Shown: in pieces, positions 52,406 to 61,431 of the stretch | Layout: every line of letters starts with the position of its first letter | Position numbering within the stretch: position 1 is the first letter of the stretch | NCBI RefSeq assembly: GCF_009755815.1 | Contig: NZ_WRPK01000001.1 | Location: 124,001 to 188,000, forward strand | Length of the DNA stretch: 64,000 nucleotides | From: Flavisphingomonas formosensis | GTDB taxonomy: Bacteria; Pseudomonadota; Alphaproteobacteria; Sphingomonadales; Sphingomonadaceae | Direction: 5' to 3' | Program-made: the position numbers and the translations under genes | Notes under the pieces: model-generated | Seen by the model: only the letters and a program-made list of their open reading frames with translations | What the model was told of the DNA's origin: nothing | Database searches by the model: none

Positions 52406-53949
52406 GCCAGGCGCTCACCATTCCCCATTGCGCGCAGGCCGCCGCGGCACACTGGCCCGATGCCCTGGCCGTGATCGACAGCGACGTCCGGCTGAGCTTC
52501 GCGGCGCTCGAGGAACGGATGACGCAGGCCGCCGCCGCCTATGTCGCCGCGGGCCTCCAGCCGGGCGACCGGGTCGCGATCTGGGCGCAGAACAGCGTCG
52601 ACTGGATCGTCGCCTGCCTGGGGCTGCAGGCGGCGGGCGGCGTGCTGATCCCGCTCAACACACGCTTCAAGGGCAGCGAGGCGCAGTTCATCCTCAATCG
52701 CGCCCGCGCGACGATGGCAGTGGTCGCGGACGAATTCCTCGGCACGCGCTACGGCGACATCCTCGCCGAGGTCGACATCCCGACCGTCCATCGGATCGTG
52801 CGGCTCGGCGTCGATACGCCGGACGGCTGGGCGACCTTCCTCGCGGGCGCCGACCCGGCATCGCGCGCCGAGGCGGAACGGCGGCTCGCCGCGCTCGACG
52901 AGCATGACCTCGCCGACATCATGTTCACCAGCGGCACCACCGGCGATCCCAAGGGCGCAATGGCGACGCATGGCCAGGCAGTGCGCACCGCCTATCTCTG
53001 GTCGAAGGCCACCACCATCGGGCCGGGCGACCGCTTCCTGATCCTCTATCCCTTCTTCCACTGCGCGGGGTACAAGGCGGGCTGGCTGGTCAACCTCGCG
53101 ATCGGCGCCACCACCCTGCCCGAGCCGACGCTCGACGTCGACCGGCTGCTCGCCAAGGTGGAGCGCGAGCGGGTGACCTTTCTGCCCGGCCCGCCCACCC
53201 TGTTCCAGACCCTGCTCGCCATGCCCGAGCGCAAGGCGGGCGCGCTCGCCTCGGTGCGCGTGTCGATCACCGGCGCCAGCGCGGTCGCGCCCTCGATGAT
53301 CGAGGCGATGCGCAGCGAGCTCGGCATTCCGGTGGTGCTCACCGGCTACGGCCTCACCGAGACCTGCGGCACCGTCACCATGACCTCGCCGAGCGACCCG
53401 CCCGAGATCGTCACCGTCTCCTGCGGGCGTGCGATCGAGGGGATCGAGGTGATCTGCGCGGACGAGCAGGGCAAGCCGCTGCCGATCGGCGAGGCCGGCG
53501 AGGTGCTGGTGCGCGGCATGAACGTGATGCTCGGCTATCTCGACGATCCGGCGGCGACCGCCGAGGCGATCGACGCCGACGGCTGGCTGCACACCGGCGA
53601 CATCGGCGTGCTCGACGATGCCGGCTATCTGCGCATCACCGACCGCAAGAAGGACGTGTTCATCGTCGGCGGCTTCAACTGCTATCCCGCCGAGATCGAG
53701 AAGATGCTGCTCGCCCATCCGGCGATCCAGCAGGTCGCCGTCACCGGCGTTCCCGACGAGCGGATGGGCGAGGTCGGCAAGGCTTTCGTCGTGCTGAAGC
53801 CCGGTGCGATGCTGGAGGAGGAGGCACTGATCGCCTGGAGCCGCGAGCGCATGGCCAATTTCAAGGTGCCGCGCTCCATCGCCTTCCTCGACGCGCTGCC
53901 GATGAACGCGACCGGCAAGGTCCAGAAGTTCAAGCTGGCCGACGCGTGA
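52402..53949 (+). CDS. AMP-dependent acyl-CoA ligase, FadD3-like
   Basis: A 515-residue ANL-family ligase: FTSGTTGDPKGAMATHGQ, GYGLTETCG, HTGDIGVLDDAGYLRITDRK, and the lysine region MNATGKVQKFKLADA. It resembles FadD3-type ligases, which in actinobacteria activate the steroid-derived propionate HIP; that similarity is recalled, not computed. The ATG and GTG overlaps with both neighbours (4 bp each) show tight coupling with the hydratase and thioesterase genes. Confidence 0.92.
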   Translation: MSQALTIPHCAQAAAAHWPDALAVIDSDVRLSFAALEERMTQAAAAYVAAGLQPGDRVAIWAQNSVDWIVACLGLQAAGGVLIPLNTRFKGSEAQFILNRARATMAVVADEFLGTRYGDILAEVDIPTVHRIVRLGVDTPDGWATFLAGADPASRAEAERRLAALDEHDLADIMFTSGTTGDPKGAMATHGQAVRTAYLWSKATTIGPGDRFLILYPFFHCAGYKAGWLVNLAIGATTLPEPTLDVDRLLAKVERERVTFLPGPPTLFQTLLAMPERKAGALASVRVSITGASAVAPSMIEAMRSELGIPVVLTGYGLTETCGTVTMTSPSDPPEIVTVSCGRAIEGIEVICADEQGKPLPIGEAGEVLVRGMNVMLGYLDDPAATAEAIDADGWLHTGDIGVLDDAGYLRITDRKKDVFIVGGFNCYPAEIEKMLLAHPAIQQVAVTGVPDERMGEVGKAFVVLKPGAMLEEEALIAWSRERMANFKVPRSIAFLDALPMNATGKVQKFKLADA

Positions 53950-54344
53950 ACGATACGCCTCCACCACCCGATTTCGCCCTGCTCCATCCGCCCGGCCGCT
54001 TCGTGAACCGTGCCGGCCGCTTCTATGTGCGGATCGAGCCGGACGGCGCGCGCACCGTCGGCTGCTGGATCGGCGAGGACCAGGCGAACAGCGAGGCCTT
54101 CGCCCATGGCGGCTTCCTGCTCGCCTTCGCCGATTTCGCGCTGAGCTATATCGTGAAGGGCGTCACGCTGAATCTCAGCGCCGATTTCATCCGCGGCGCG
54201 CGGGTGGGCGACTGGATCCAGGCGACGGTCGTCGAGCGCAAGCGCTCCTCCGTGCTGATCTTCGCCGACGCCATCATCCGCACCGAGCGGCACGAGCTGA
54301 TGCGCGTCGGCGGCCTGTTCCGCCCCTTCGAGAAGAAAGCATGA
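53946..54344 (+). CDS. PaaI-like hotdog thioesterase
   Basis: A 132-residue hotdog-fold protein with the characteristic AHGGFLLAFADFAL helix and the SADFIRGARVGDW strand, typical of PaaI/YdiI-like acyl-CoA thioesterases. The GTG at 53946 overlaps the ligase stop (GTGA). It would hydrolyse dead-end CoA thioesters or release a product. It overlaps the next acyl-CoA dehydrogenase gene by 4 bp. Confidence 0.9.
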   Translation: MNDTPPPPDFALLHPPGRFVNRAGRFYVRIEPDGARTVGCWIGEDQANSEAFAHGGFLLAFADFALSYIVKGVTLNLSADFIRGARVGDWIQATVVERKRSSVLIFADAIIRTERHELMRVGGLFRPFEKKA

Positions 54345-55525
54345 CCGACGAGGATTTCCGCGCGGAGGTGCGCGCCTTCATCGCCGCCAACCTGCCGCCC
54401 GACATGGCGCGCCGTACCCTGCTCGGCTATCATCCGTACAAGCCCGACGTGCTCTACTGGACGGCGAAGCTTCAGGAGCGCGGCTGGTCCGTGCCCAACT
54501 GGCCCGTCGAATATGGCGGCCCGGGGTGGACGGTGACGCAGCGCCATATCTTCGAGGAGGAATGCTTCCTCGCCGGCTGTCCGGCGGTCAGCCCGCAGGG
54601 CCTCACCCTCGTCGGCCCGATCATCTACACCTATGGCAACCAGGCGCAGAAGGACCGCTTCCTGCCCGGCATCCGCAGCGGCGCGATATTCTGGGCGCAG
54701 GGCTTTTCCGAACCCAACAGCGGCTCCGACCTCGCCTCGCTGCAGACCCGCGCCATCCGCGACGGCGACGACTATGTCGTCAACGGGCAGAAGATCTGGA
54801 CGTCCGAGGCGCATTATTCGGAATGGCTGTTCCTGCTGGTGCGCACCTCGAGCGCCGGCAAGCCGCAGGCCGGCATCTCCTTCCTGCTGGTCGACCTTGC
54901 GACGCCCGGCATCACCATCCGCCCGATCGTCTCGATCGACGGCGGCCATGTGCTGAACGAGGTGTTCCTCGAGGATGTCCGCGTTCCCGTCGAGAATCTG
55001 ATCGGCGAGGAGAACAGGGGCTGGACCTATGCCAAGGAGCTGCTCGGCGCCGAGCGGACCTTCTCGGCCGAGGTGCCGCGCTGCAAGGGGCTGCTCGCCC
55101 GGATCAAGCGGATCGCGGCCGAGACCGAAGTGCGCGGCCGGCCGCTGATCGACGATCCGCATTTCGCCCGCCAGCTCGCCGAGCTCGAGATCGAGGTGCT
55201 GGCGCATGAGGCCACCTTGTGGCGCGTCGTCGCCGAGGAAGAGGCGGGCGTTGCCGGCGCGGTGCCCACATCCTCGATCCTCAAGGTACGCGGAACCGAG
55301 CTCGTCCAGCGGCTCGGCGCACTCTCGATCGAGGCGCTGGGCGACGATGCGCTGCCCGCCTATCCCGAGCGCGACTATCTGCTGGCGACGCCCCCCGACG
55401 CGCCGGGCGTGCTGCTGGCGCCGGGCGTCGTGGCGGATGCCTTCTACCGGCGCTCGGCGTCGATCTACGGCGGCACCAACGAAGTGCAGCGCAACATCAT
55501 CGCAGCGCAGCTGCTGCGGGGCTAA
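54341..55525 (+). CDS. acyl-CoA dehydrogenase, large partner type
   Basis: A 394-residue acyl-CoA dehydrogenase with WAQGFSEPNSGSDLAS, KIWTSEAHYSEW and the C-terminal YGGTNEVQRNIIAAQLL segment. It overlaps the thioesterase gene by 4 bp, and the partner-like dehydrogenase begins 5 bp after its stop. The pairing with a shorter dehydrogenase repeats the arrangement at 38978-41617 and matches alpha2beta2 enzymes of steroid catabolism. Confidence 0.93.
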   Translation: MTDEDFRAEVRAFIAANLPPDMARRTLLGYHPYKPDVLYWTAKLQERGWSVPNWPVEYGGPGWTVTQRHIFEEECFLAGCPAVSPQGLTLVGPIIYTYGNQAQKDRFLPGIRSGAIFWAQGFSEPNSGSDLASLQTRAIRDGDDYVVNGQKIWTSEAHYSEWLFLLVRTSSAGKPQAGISFLLVDLATPGITIRPIVSIDGGHVLNEVFLEDVRVPVENLIGEENRGWTYAKELLGAERTFSAEVPRCKGLLARIKRIAAETEVRGRPLIDDPHFARQLAELEIEVLAHEATLWRVVAEEEAGVAGAVPTSSILKVRGTELVQRLGALSIEALGDDALPAYPERDYLLATPPDAPGVLLAPGVVADAFYRRSASIYGGTNEVQRNIIAAQLLRG

Positions 55526-55530
55526 GGGCG

Positions 55531-56604
55531 ATGGCGATCCGTTTCCTCCCTACCGAAGAACAGACCATGGTGCGCGACAGCGCGCGGCGCTGGGTCGTGC
55601 AGGACCATCAGGCCGAGGGCGATGCCGAAGCCCATTGGGCACATTTCGCCGAGATGGGCTGGCTGATGATCGCCCTGCCAGAGGCGGCCGGCGGGCTCGG
55701 CGGCGACGCCTATGACGCCGCGATCATCGCCGAGGAGCTGGGCCGCGGCATCGTGCGCGCACCTTTCGTCGAGGTGGCGGTGGTCGCCGCGCAGGCGCTG
55801 CTCGCCATCGCGCCCGAGCGGGTGGCGGCGATCGCGTCGGGCGACGCGCGGCCGATCCTCGCCCACGACGAGGCCGAGGCGCGCGGCGATCCCGCCTGGG
55901 TCGCCACCCGCGCGGTGCGGCACGATGGCGGCTGGCGGCTCAGCGGCCGCAAGACCGGCCTGGTCGGCGCGCCGCTGGCGAGCGGCTTCCTGGTCTCGGC
56001 GACGATCGAGGGTGAGGGGCTGGCCCTGTTCGACCTGCCGGCGGAGGGTGCCCCGCTGCGGGCATTCAGGACGGTCGACGATCGGCCCGCGGGCGAGCTG
56101 CGGCTTGCCGACACGCCCGCGACGCTGATCGCCGGGCCGGACCGGGCGTCCGCGGCGATCCTCGCCGCGCACGACCATGCGCTGGTGCTGGAAAGCGCCG
56201 AGGCGGTCGGCACGATGCAGGCCGCGCTCGACCTCACCCGCGATTATCTGCTCACCCGCAAGCAATATGGCCAGCGCATCGGCGACTTCCAGGCGCTGCG
56301 CCACCGTCTCGCCGACATGTTCATCGAGCTGGAGCAGGCGCGCTCGATCGTGCTGCGCGGACTGGAGGCGCTGACCGCGGGCGATCCCACGGAGCGCGCA
56401 CGGATCGCCGCAGCGACGCGTGCGAGGGTCGCCCAGGCGGGCAGCTTCGTCGGCGCGCAGGGCATTCAGCTGCATGGCGGCATCGGCGTGACCGAGGAAT
56501 ATCCGGTGGGCCACTATTTCAAGCGACTCATCGCTTTCAGCACGCGTCATGGTACTGCTGCGGCACAGGTGCAGCGATTCGCGGAGCTGTGCCGTATGGA
56601 ATGA
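55531..56604 (+). CDS. acyl-CoA dehydrogenase, small partner type
   Basis: A 357-residue acyl-CoA dehydrogenase with the C-terminal QGIQLHGGIGVTEEYPVGHY segment and a divergent middle domain. It is likely to form a heterotetramer with the preceding gene product. The ATG is 5 bp after the partner's stop. The same short-subunit motif is found in the protein at 38978-40111. Confidence 0.9.
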   Translation: MAIRFLPTEEQTMVRDSARRWVVQDHQAEGDAEAHWAHFAEMGWLMIALPEAAGGLGGDAYDAAIIAEELGRGIVRAPFVEVAVVAAQALLAIAPERVAAIASGDARPILAHDEAEARGDPAWVATRAVRHDGGWRLSGRKTGLVGAPLASGFLVSATIEGEGLALFDLPAEGAPLRAFRTVDDRPAGELRLADTPATLIAGPDRASAAILAAHDHALVLESAEAVGTMQAALDLTRDYLLTRKQYGQRIGDFQALRHRLADMFIELEQARSIVLRGLEALTAGDPTERARIAAATRARVAQAGSFVGAQGIQLHGGIGVTEEYPVGHYFKRLIAFSTRHGTAAAQVQRFAELCRME

Positions 56605-56631
56605 TACGCGAAGAGGAGAGGACACGAGGCC

Positions 56632-57078
56632 ATGATGACGCTGCAGGAGATATCGGACCGGCTCGAGCTGGAGAAGCTCACCCACGATTATGCGCATGCC
56701 ATCGACACCCGGAATTTCGATCTCCTCAACGATGTGTTCACGCCCGACGCCTTCGTCGACTACAGCGTGTTCGGCGGGCCGGCCGGCGATTTCCCCTATG
56801 TGCGCGACTGGCTGAAGACGGGGATGAACGCGTTCGGCGAATCCCATCACATGGTCGCCAACCACCGCTTCGTGATCGAGGGGGACCGCGCCACCGGGCG
56901 CGTGATGTGCTTCAATCCGATGGAAGGCCCCGACGAGGGCGGCACGCGCCCGATCATGGTCTTCGGCCTCTTCTACATCGACGAATATGTGCGCACGGCC
57001 GAAGGCTGGCGGATCAAGTCGCGCGTCGAGGAAGCGACCTACACCCAGAATATCCCCAAGGGCGTGCTGCCGGACTGA
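56632..57078 (+). CDS. SnoaL-like / NTF2-like protein
   Basis: A 148-residue SnoaL-like protein: ISDRLELEKLTHDYAHAIDT at the start, the His pair SHHMVANHRF and the closing WRIKSRVEEATYTQ strand. The family includes hydratases, isomerases and lyases. A steroid 2-enoyl-CoA hydratase role would fit the operon but is not shown. AAGAGGAGAGGACACG precedes the ATG. It lies between the paired dehydrogenases and a membrane protein gene. Confidence 0.82.
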   Translation: MMTLQEISDRLELEKLTHDYAHAIDTRNFDLLNDVFTPDAFVDYSVFGGPAGDFPYVRDWLKTGMNAFGESHHMVANHRFVIEGDRATGRVMCFNPMEGPDEGGTRPIMVFGLFYIDEYVRTAEGWRIKSRVEEATYTQNIPKGVLPD

Positions 57079-57176
57079 TCCGGCTGGGCTGAGATTTCGA
57101 ACGAAAGGGAAGCCGTCCGGGCGGGGGACGCGTCCGGCCGGTGACAGAAGGGACCGGTCCCGCGAGGAGAAGAGAG

Positions 57177-57707
57177 ATGGCGCAAGAAGGCAGCAAGGGG
57201 ATGTCGCCCGTGATGGGGCTCGGCATCGTGCTGGCGGTGGTCGTGGTGGTCGGGGCCTATGTCGGCCTCAACATGGCGCTCGGCATCGCCGAGGGCTGGG
57301 CCGGCTTCCTGTTCCTGCTGTGCTGGTCGATGATCGAGAAAGGCAGCCTGGATCGTTTCGCGCACGCCCTCGTCGGCGCGCTGATCGGCGCGGGCACGGC
57401 CGCGCTCATGAAGGTCGGGCCGGAGATGATGGGCCCGACGGGGGGCATGGTGCTGTTCCTCGGCGTGGTGCTGCTGCTGATCTATGCGATCGTCATGGGC
57501 TGGTTCGCGTTAGGCGTGAACACCACCACCATGGTGTTCCTGACGGTGGGAACCATCCCCTATGTCGAGAAGGGCGCGGAGCCTGCCGGCATCTTCCTCG
57601 GCATCGCCAGCGGCGCGGTGTTCTTCGGCGCGCTCGGCCTGATCGGCGCGCAGATCGGTAAGCGGCGCCAGGCCAAGGCGACGTCAGCCGAACCCGTGAG
57701 CATTTGA
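57177..57707 (+). CDS. small multi-pass membrane protein
   Basis: A 176-residue protein with about five hydrophobic helices (LGIVLAVVVVVGAYVGLNMA, GFLFLLCWSMIE, MVLFLGVVLLLIYAIVMGWF, TTMVFLTVGTIPYV, IFLGIASGAVFFGALGLIGA). It may resemble DUF1097-like proteins, which is uncertain. The ATG at 57177 follows GAGGAGAAGAGAG. A transport or accessory role in the operon is possible but unproven. Confidence 0.75.
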   Translation: MAQEGSKGMSPVMGLGIVLAVVVVVGAYVGLNMALGIAEGWAGFLFLLCWSMIEKGSLDRFAHALVGALIGAGTAALMKVGPEMMGPTGGMVLFLGVVLLLIYAIVMGWFALGVNTTTMVFLTVGTIPYVEKGAEPAGIFLGIASGAVFFGALGLIGAQIGKRRQAKATSAEPVSI

Positions 57708-57794
57708 CCGGCTCGCACAATCCCACGCGCTAGGCGTGCCTCCCCGCGGGCGGCACGCTGCCGCCCAAAAAAAATAAGGCGAGGAGACTGAGCG

Positions 57795-58583
57795 GTGCGC
57801 GACGATCTGAAGGCGAAATATGGCCCCTGGGCGCTGATCGCGGGCGGCTCCGAAGGCATAGGCGAGATGTTCGCGCGGGAGCTCGCCGCCGCCGGAATCA
57901 ACCTCGTGCTCCTCGCCCGCCGGGCCGAACCGCTGCAGAAGCTGGCGGCGAGCCTGCCGGTCGAGACGCGGATCGTCACCGTCGATCTCACCAGCGAGGC
58001 GATGATCGATGCGATCCGGGCGCAGACCGACGATCTCGAAATCGGCCTGCTCGTCTACAATGCCGGGGTCGACAATCACGCCGAAGACGTGCTCGATCGA
58101 TCGATGCGCAGCCTGCGCTGGTCGATCGACCTCACCGTCATCGGCCAGACCCTGCTCGCCCATCATTTCGGCGGGCCGATGCGCGAGCGGCGGCGCGGCG
58201 GGATCATCCTGGTTGGCTCGCTGCTCGCTTATGCCGGCGGCGGCGGGATGAGCGTCTATGCCGCTGCAAAGGCCTATTGCCACACCTTCGCCAAGGGCCT
58301 GTGGCATGAGCTCAAACCCTATGGCGTCGATGTGCTCGGCCTGGTGGTGAGCGCCACCAAGACGCCCGCCTATCTGAAATTCGGCCTGCCCGAGGAGGGC
58401 GCGGGCGCCATCGTCGCCTCCGAGCCCGCGCTGGTCGCGCGCGAGGGGCTGGAACAGCTCGGCCGCGAGCCGCTGTGGGTGGTGAGCGAGGCGCAGCCCA
58501 TGGCCGCTCATCTCAGCAGCCTGCCTCCGGCGGAGGCGGTGGCGCTGGTCAGCGGCACCGCCGCGGCGATGCGCGGCGACTGA
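57795..58583 (+). CDS. SDR family oxidoreductase
   Basis: A 262-residue SDR beginning at GTG 57795. It opens KYGPWALIAGGSEGIG, the same subgroup as the protein at 27108. YNAG is at 88-91, Ser142, Tyr155 and Lys159 (YAAAK). AGGCGAGGAGACTGAGCG precedes the GTG. It is part of the long rightward operon. The long substrate loop after VVSATKTPAYLKFG suggests a sizeable substrate. Confidence 0.9.
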   Translation: MRDDLKAKYGPWALIAGGSEGIGEMFARELAAAGINLVLLARRAEPLQKLAASLPVETRIVTVDLTSEAMIDAIRAQTDDLEIGLLVYNAGVDNHAEDVLDRSMRSLRWSIDLTVIGQTLLAHHFGGPMRERRRGGIILVGSLLAYAGGGGMSVYAAAKAYCHTFAKGLWHELKPYGVDVLGLVVSATKTPAYLKFGLPEEGAGAIVASEPALVAREGLEQLGREPLWVVSEAQPMAAHLSSLPPAEAVALVSGTAAAMRGD

Positions 58584-58602
58584 TCATCGCACGGGAGCCA
58601 GC

Positions 58603-59457
58603 ATGACGATCACCATCGAAACGCCGCCGACGATCCTCGCCGAGGGCTTCCGCTTCACCGAATGCCCACGCTGGCGGGACGGCTGGCTCTATTTCTCGGA
58701 CATGCATGGCCGCACCGTGCACCGCATCGACGAGGCCGGCACCCTGGAGACGGTCTGCCGGGTCGAGGCACGGCCCGGCGGGATCGGCTTCCTGCCCGGC
58801 GGCGACATGCTGATCGTCGCGATGGACGAGGCGCGGATCCTGCGTCGCTCCGGCGACCGGCTCGAACCCTATGCCGACATGGCCTCGGCCGCCGCGACGG
58901 GCGTCAACGATATGGTGGTGAGCCGCGAGGGCCGCGCCTATGCCGGCAAATATTGCCACGACATCCCTCCCCCGCGCGAGCCGCTGCTGTTCGTCGACGA
59001 AAACGGCGCATGGCGCGAAGCGGGCGAGCCGCTGGACGTCGCCAACGGCCTGGTACTCACCGCCAACGGCAAGCGGCTGATCGTGGCGGAGAGCGCGGCG
59101 AGCCGCCTGTCGGTGTTCGATCTCGCGGCAGACGGGACGCCGACCAACCGCCGCATCTTCGCCGACCTGCCCGAGGGCCATTATCCCGACGGCATCTGCG
59201 GCGATGCCGAGGACGGCATCTGGGTGACCTGCTGCCTCGGGCCCGGCCTGGTGCGGGTGGAAGAGGGCGGGCGGATCACCCATTTCATCCCGATGGCGGG
59301 CGACCGCTTCCCCTATGCCTGCGCTCTGGGTGGCGCGGACGGACGGACGCTGTTCATCTGCTCGGCCGGACCGTTTGATCCGGCGGTGATGGAGCAGGGC
59401 CGCACGGGGCGGATCGAAACGATACGCGCGCCTTATGCGGGGAGTGGGATTCCTTGA
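58603..59457 (+). CDS. SMP-30/gluconolactonase/LRE family protein
   Basis: A 284-residue six-bladed beta-propeller lactonase-like protein: FTECPRWRDGWLYFSDMHGR in blade 1, ATGVNDMVVSREGRAYAG, the metal-site Asn in ANGLVLTANGKRLIVAE and the Asp of YPDGICGDAEDGIWV. Such enzymes hydrolyse lactones with a divalent metal. It is the last gene of the operon from 51617, ending before a repeat region. Confidence 0.9.
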   Translation: MTITIETPPTILAEGFRFTECPRWRDGWLYFSDMHGRTVHRIDEAGTLETVCRVEARPGGIGFLPGGDMLIVAMDEARILRRSGDRLEPYADMASAAATGVNDMVVSREGRAYAGKYCHDIPPPREPLLFVDENGAWREAGEPLDVANGLVLTANGKRLIVAESAASRLSVFDLAADGTPTNRRIFADLPEGHYPDGICGDAEDGIWVTCCLGPGLVRVEEGGRITHFIPMAGDRFPYACALGGADGRTLFICSAGPFDPAVMEQGRTGRIETIRAPYAGSGIP

Positions 59458-59458
59458 T

Positions 59459-59672
59459 TCTTCATCCTCCCCCAAAGGGAGTGTCGGGTTGAATTGCCCC
59501 CGGCAATTCAAGATCGTGCCGGGGGCACGATCGACCCGACACTGGGGACCGCGCGTAGCGCGGTGGAGGGGCACCCGCTCACTGCATGCGTGTCGTTGGT
59601 TGTGAGCGGCGGCCCCTCCACCATTCGCTTTGCGAACGGTCCCCCTCCCCGTGCCGGGGAGGACAAGAAACC
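59459..59672. repeat. composite repeat overlapping the end of the UGSC gene
   Basis: A family C element with TCATCCTCCCCCAAAGGGAG at one end and CCCCTCCCCGTGCCGGGGAG at the other, and internal GTGTCGGGT...ACCCGACAC and AATTGCCCCCGGCAATT arms. Its right part, from 59579, encodes the C-terminal tail and stop of the convergent UGSC-family gene. Confidence 0.75.
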
Positions 59673-61387
59673 GCCTTCGTCACCGAGTTCGTCCCGCCGA
59701 AGCAATATTGGCTGCGCCCCGCCGACGCGCCGACCACGAAGAACTCCCAGCATTCCACCGACGGCATCACATTGACCAGCGTCTCGGGCGCATCTTCCAG
59801 CCAGGCGAGCTCGGGATGGGCCTGGCGGAAAGCATCATATTCCTGGTTGAGCATGATCTTCCGGAAGGGCAGCTTGGTCGCGCGGTGGATCGCCTCGGCG
59901 ATGTCCCCGGGCCCCCAGCCGGCGCGGGCGAAGACGTCGGCATGGTCGGGCGCCATCAGGAGCAGGTTCGAGAAAGCGCCGTGGAAGGGATAGCCTTCCG
60001 AGAGCGGCGCGTTCTTCTTGATCAGCCAGGCGCCCATCGCCGGGGATCCGCAGGCATTGGCGGTCAGCGTCGCCCAGGTCTCGATCAGGCCTTCGGGCGT
60101 GATGTTCTTGAAATCGAAGAATTCGGTCATGCCGTAGGGCACGTTCACCGTGACGGTGCTCTCGTCCTTCGCAAAGCCCATCTGCTCGCGCCACGAGGCC
60201 CAGGGCGTGCGCTCTTCATTCTCGGCGACGCAGGCGGAGAATTTCATCGGCGTGCCGATCGTGTCCATGTCGCTGACGCCGGGATAGGAGAGGCCGACAT
60301 TCATCATGATCAGCCTGAGCGCGCGGCCGATCGCGACATTGACCTGGCTGATCGATCCCGGGCCCATCGCGCAGATGCCGCGGTTCATGCCGATTGCGTC
60401 GGCGATCGGGCCGGAGACGCAGACGATCGGCGCCTGCGGGCCGGTCGACATCGCCCAGGTGCGAAGGCCGATCGAAGGCTCCAGCACGCACTCCATCATC
60501 GCCATGATCACCGGCATCGCCTCGGGCCGGCATCCCGCCATCACCGCATTGGCCGCGATCTTGCGCACCGTGCCGACGCCGAAGCCAGGGGCGAACAGGC
60601 CGACCACCTCGGATCCGTCGCGGCCCGATGCGGCGATCATCGCCTCCACCTTCGCATGGGTCGGCGGGATCAGCGGCATGCCGTCCGACCAGCCGTTGCG
60701 GATGAAGCCGGCCTGGAGCGCGTCGAACGCATCCATCAGGTCGGCGCCGTGGAAGACCAGCTCGGGCGCGCTCTCCAGCACGATCCGCTCGAACTGCGGC
60801 GGCGCGTCGAAGAGCTTGCGGTCGATGGTCAGCGCCTCGACCAGCGCGTCGAGGCTGTCGTCTACCATCTGCGCGATCTCGGCCGGCGTCTTGTTGGAGA
60901 AGCAATGCGGCACGATCAGCGGCACCGCCTCGGGCACGCCGAAGGTCTTGCAGGAGAAGCGCGAATCCTCGTCGAAGATCGCGGCGGTATAGCCGATCGC
61001 CGGCACGCCGCGCTTCTCGAGCTCGCACAGGTCGCGCATCAGCCAGCTGGTGCAGCTGCCACAATCGGCCGAGGTGCAGACCGCCGCGTCGGCCTCGGCG
61101 GCCAGCCGGTCGAGCTGCTCGGGCGAGAGATAGCGGTTGGTGCCGCCCAGTTCCCCGGTCAGCTCGATGAAGCGCACCCCCTCGAACCGCTCGGCGAGGC
61201 GGATCTTGGCCTGGGCGAGCGCATCGAGCCCGTTCTGCTTGCCGTTCCAGTAGAGCGCCACGGTCTTGCCGGCGAGCGTCGCCGGACGGGGTGCGGGCCT
61301 GTGGCGCAGCGACGGATCGACGTCTGCCTGCGGCTCGGCGACCGGGTTGACGATGGCGAGGCTCGCCTGGGTGACGGTGCCGTGCAT
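59579..61387 (-). CDS. UGSC-family protein
   Basis: A 602-residue two-part protein. Residues 40-200 contain the redox-type motif SADCGSCTSWL, matching the UGSC family, named for a selenocysteine- or cysteine-containing [U/C]GSC motif. From about residue 240 a second domain starts with GWSDGMPLIPPTHAKVEAMI, a companion seen with the family. Here the first position is encoded as cysteine. The last 29 or so residues (CPPRHGEGDRSQSEWWRGRR and on) are translated from a dispersed repeat. A FadR-type regulator gene lies 41 bp upstream on the same strand. The biochemical function is not known to me. Confidence 0.75.
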   Translation of the reverse strand: MHGTVTQASLAIVNPVAEPQADVDPSLRHRPAPRPATLAGKTVALYWNGKQNGLDALAQAKIRLAERFEGVRFIELTGELGGTNRYLSPEQLDRLAAEADAAVCTSADCGSCTSWLMRDLCELEKRGVPAIGYTAAIFDEDSRFSCKTFGVPEAVPLIVPHCFSNKTPAEIAQMVDDSLDALVEALTIDRKLFDAPPQFERIVLESAPELVFHGADLMDAFDALQAGFIRNGWSDGMPLIPPTHAKVEAMIAASGRDGSEVVGLFAPGFGVGTVRKIAANAVMAGCRPEAMPVIMAMMECVLEPSIGLRTWAMSTGPQAPIVCVSGPIADAIGMNRGICAMGPGSISQVNVAIGRALRLIMMNVGLSYPGVSDMDTIGTPMKFSACVAENEERTPWASWREQMGFAKDESTVTVNVPYGMTEFFDFKNITPEGLIETWATLTANACGSPAMGAWLIKKNAPLSEGYPFHGAFSNLLLMAPDHADVFARAGWGPGDIAEAIHRATKLPFRKIMLNQEYDAFRQAHPELAWLEDAPETLVNVMPSVECWEFFVVGASAGRSQYCFGGTNSVTKAVSCPPRHGEGDRSQSEWWRGRRSQPTTRMQ

Positions 61388-61421
61388 GCGGGGGATCCTC
61401 CCGATTATCGATCGCCCTATA

Positions 61422-61431
61422 TAGTATACTA
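61422..61431. promoter_or_regulatory. TAGTATACTA palindrome, candidate GntR operator
   Basis: A perfect 10-bp palindrome within the last codons of the GntR gene and 35 bp before the start of the UGSC gene. GTATAC-centred palindromes are common operators of FCD-type GntR regulators. Confidence 0.45.
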
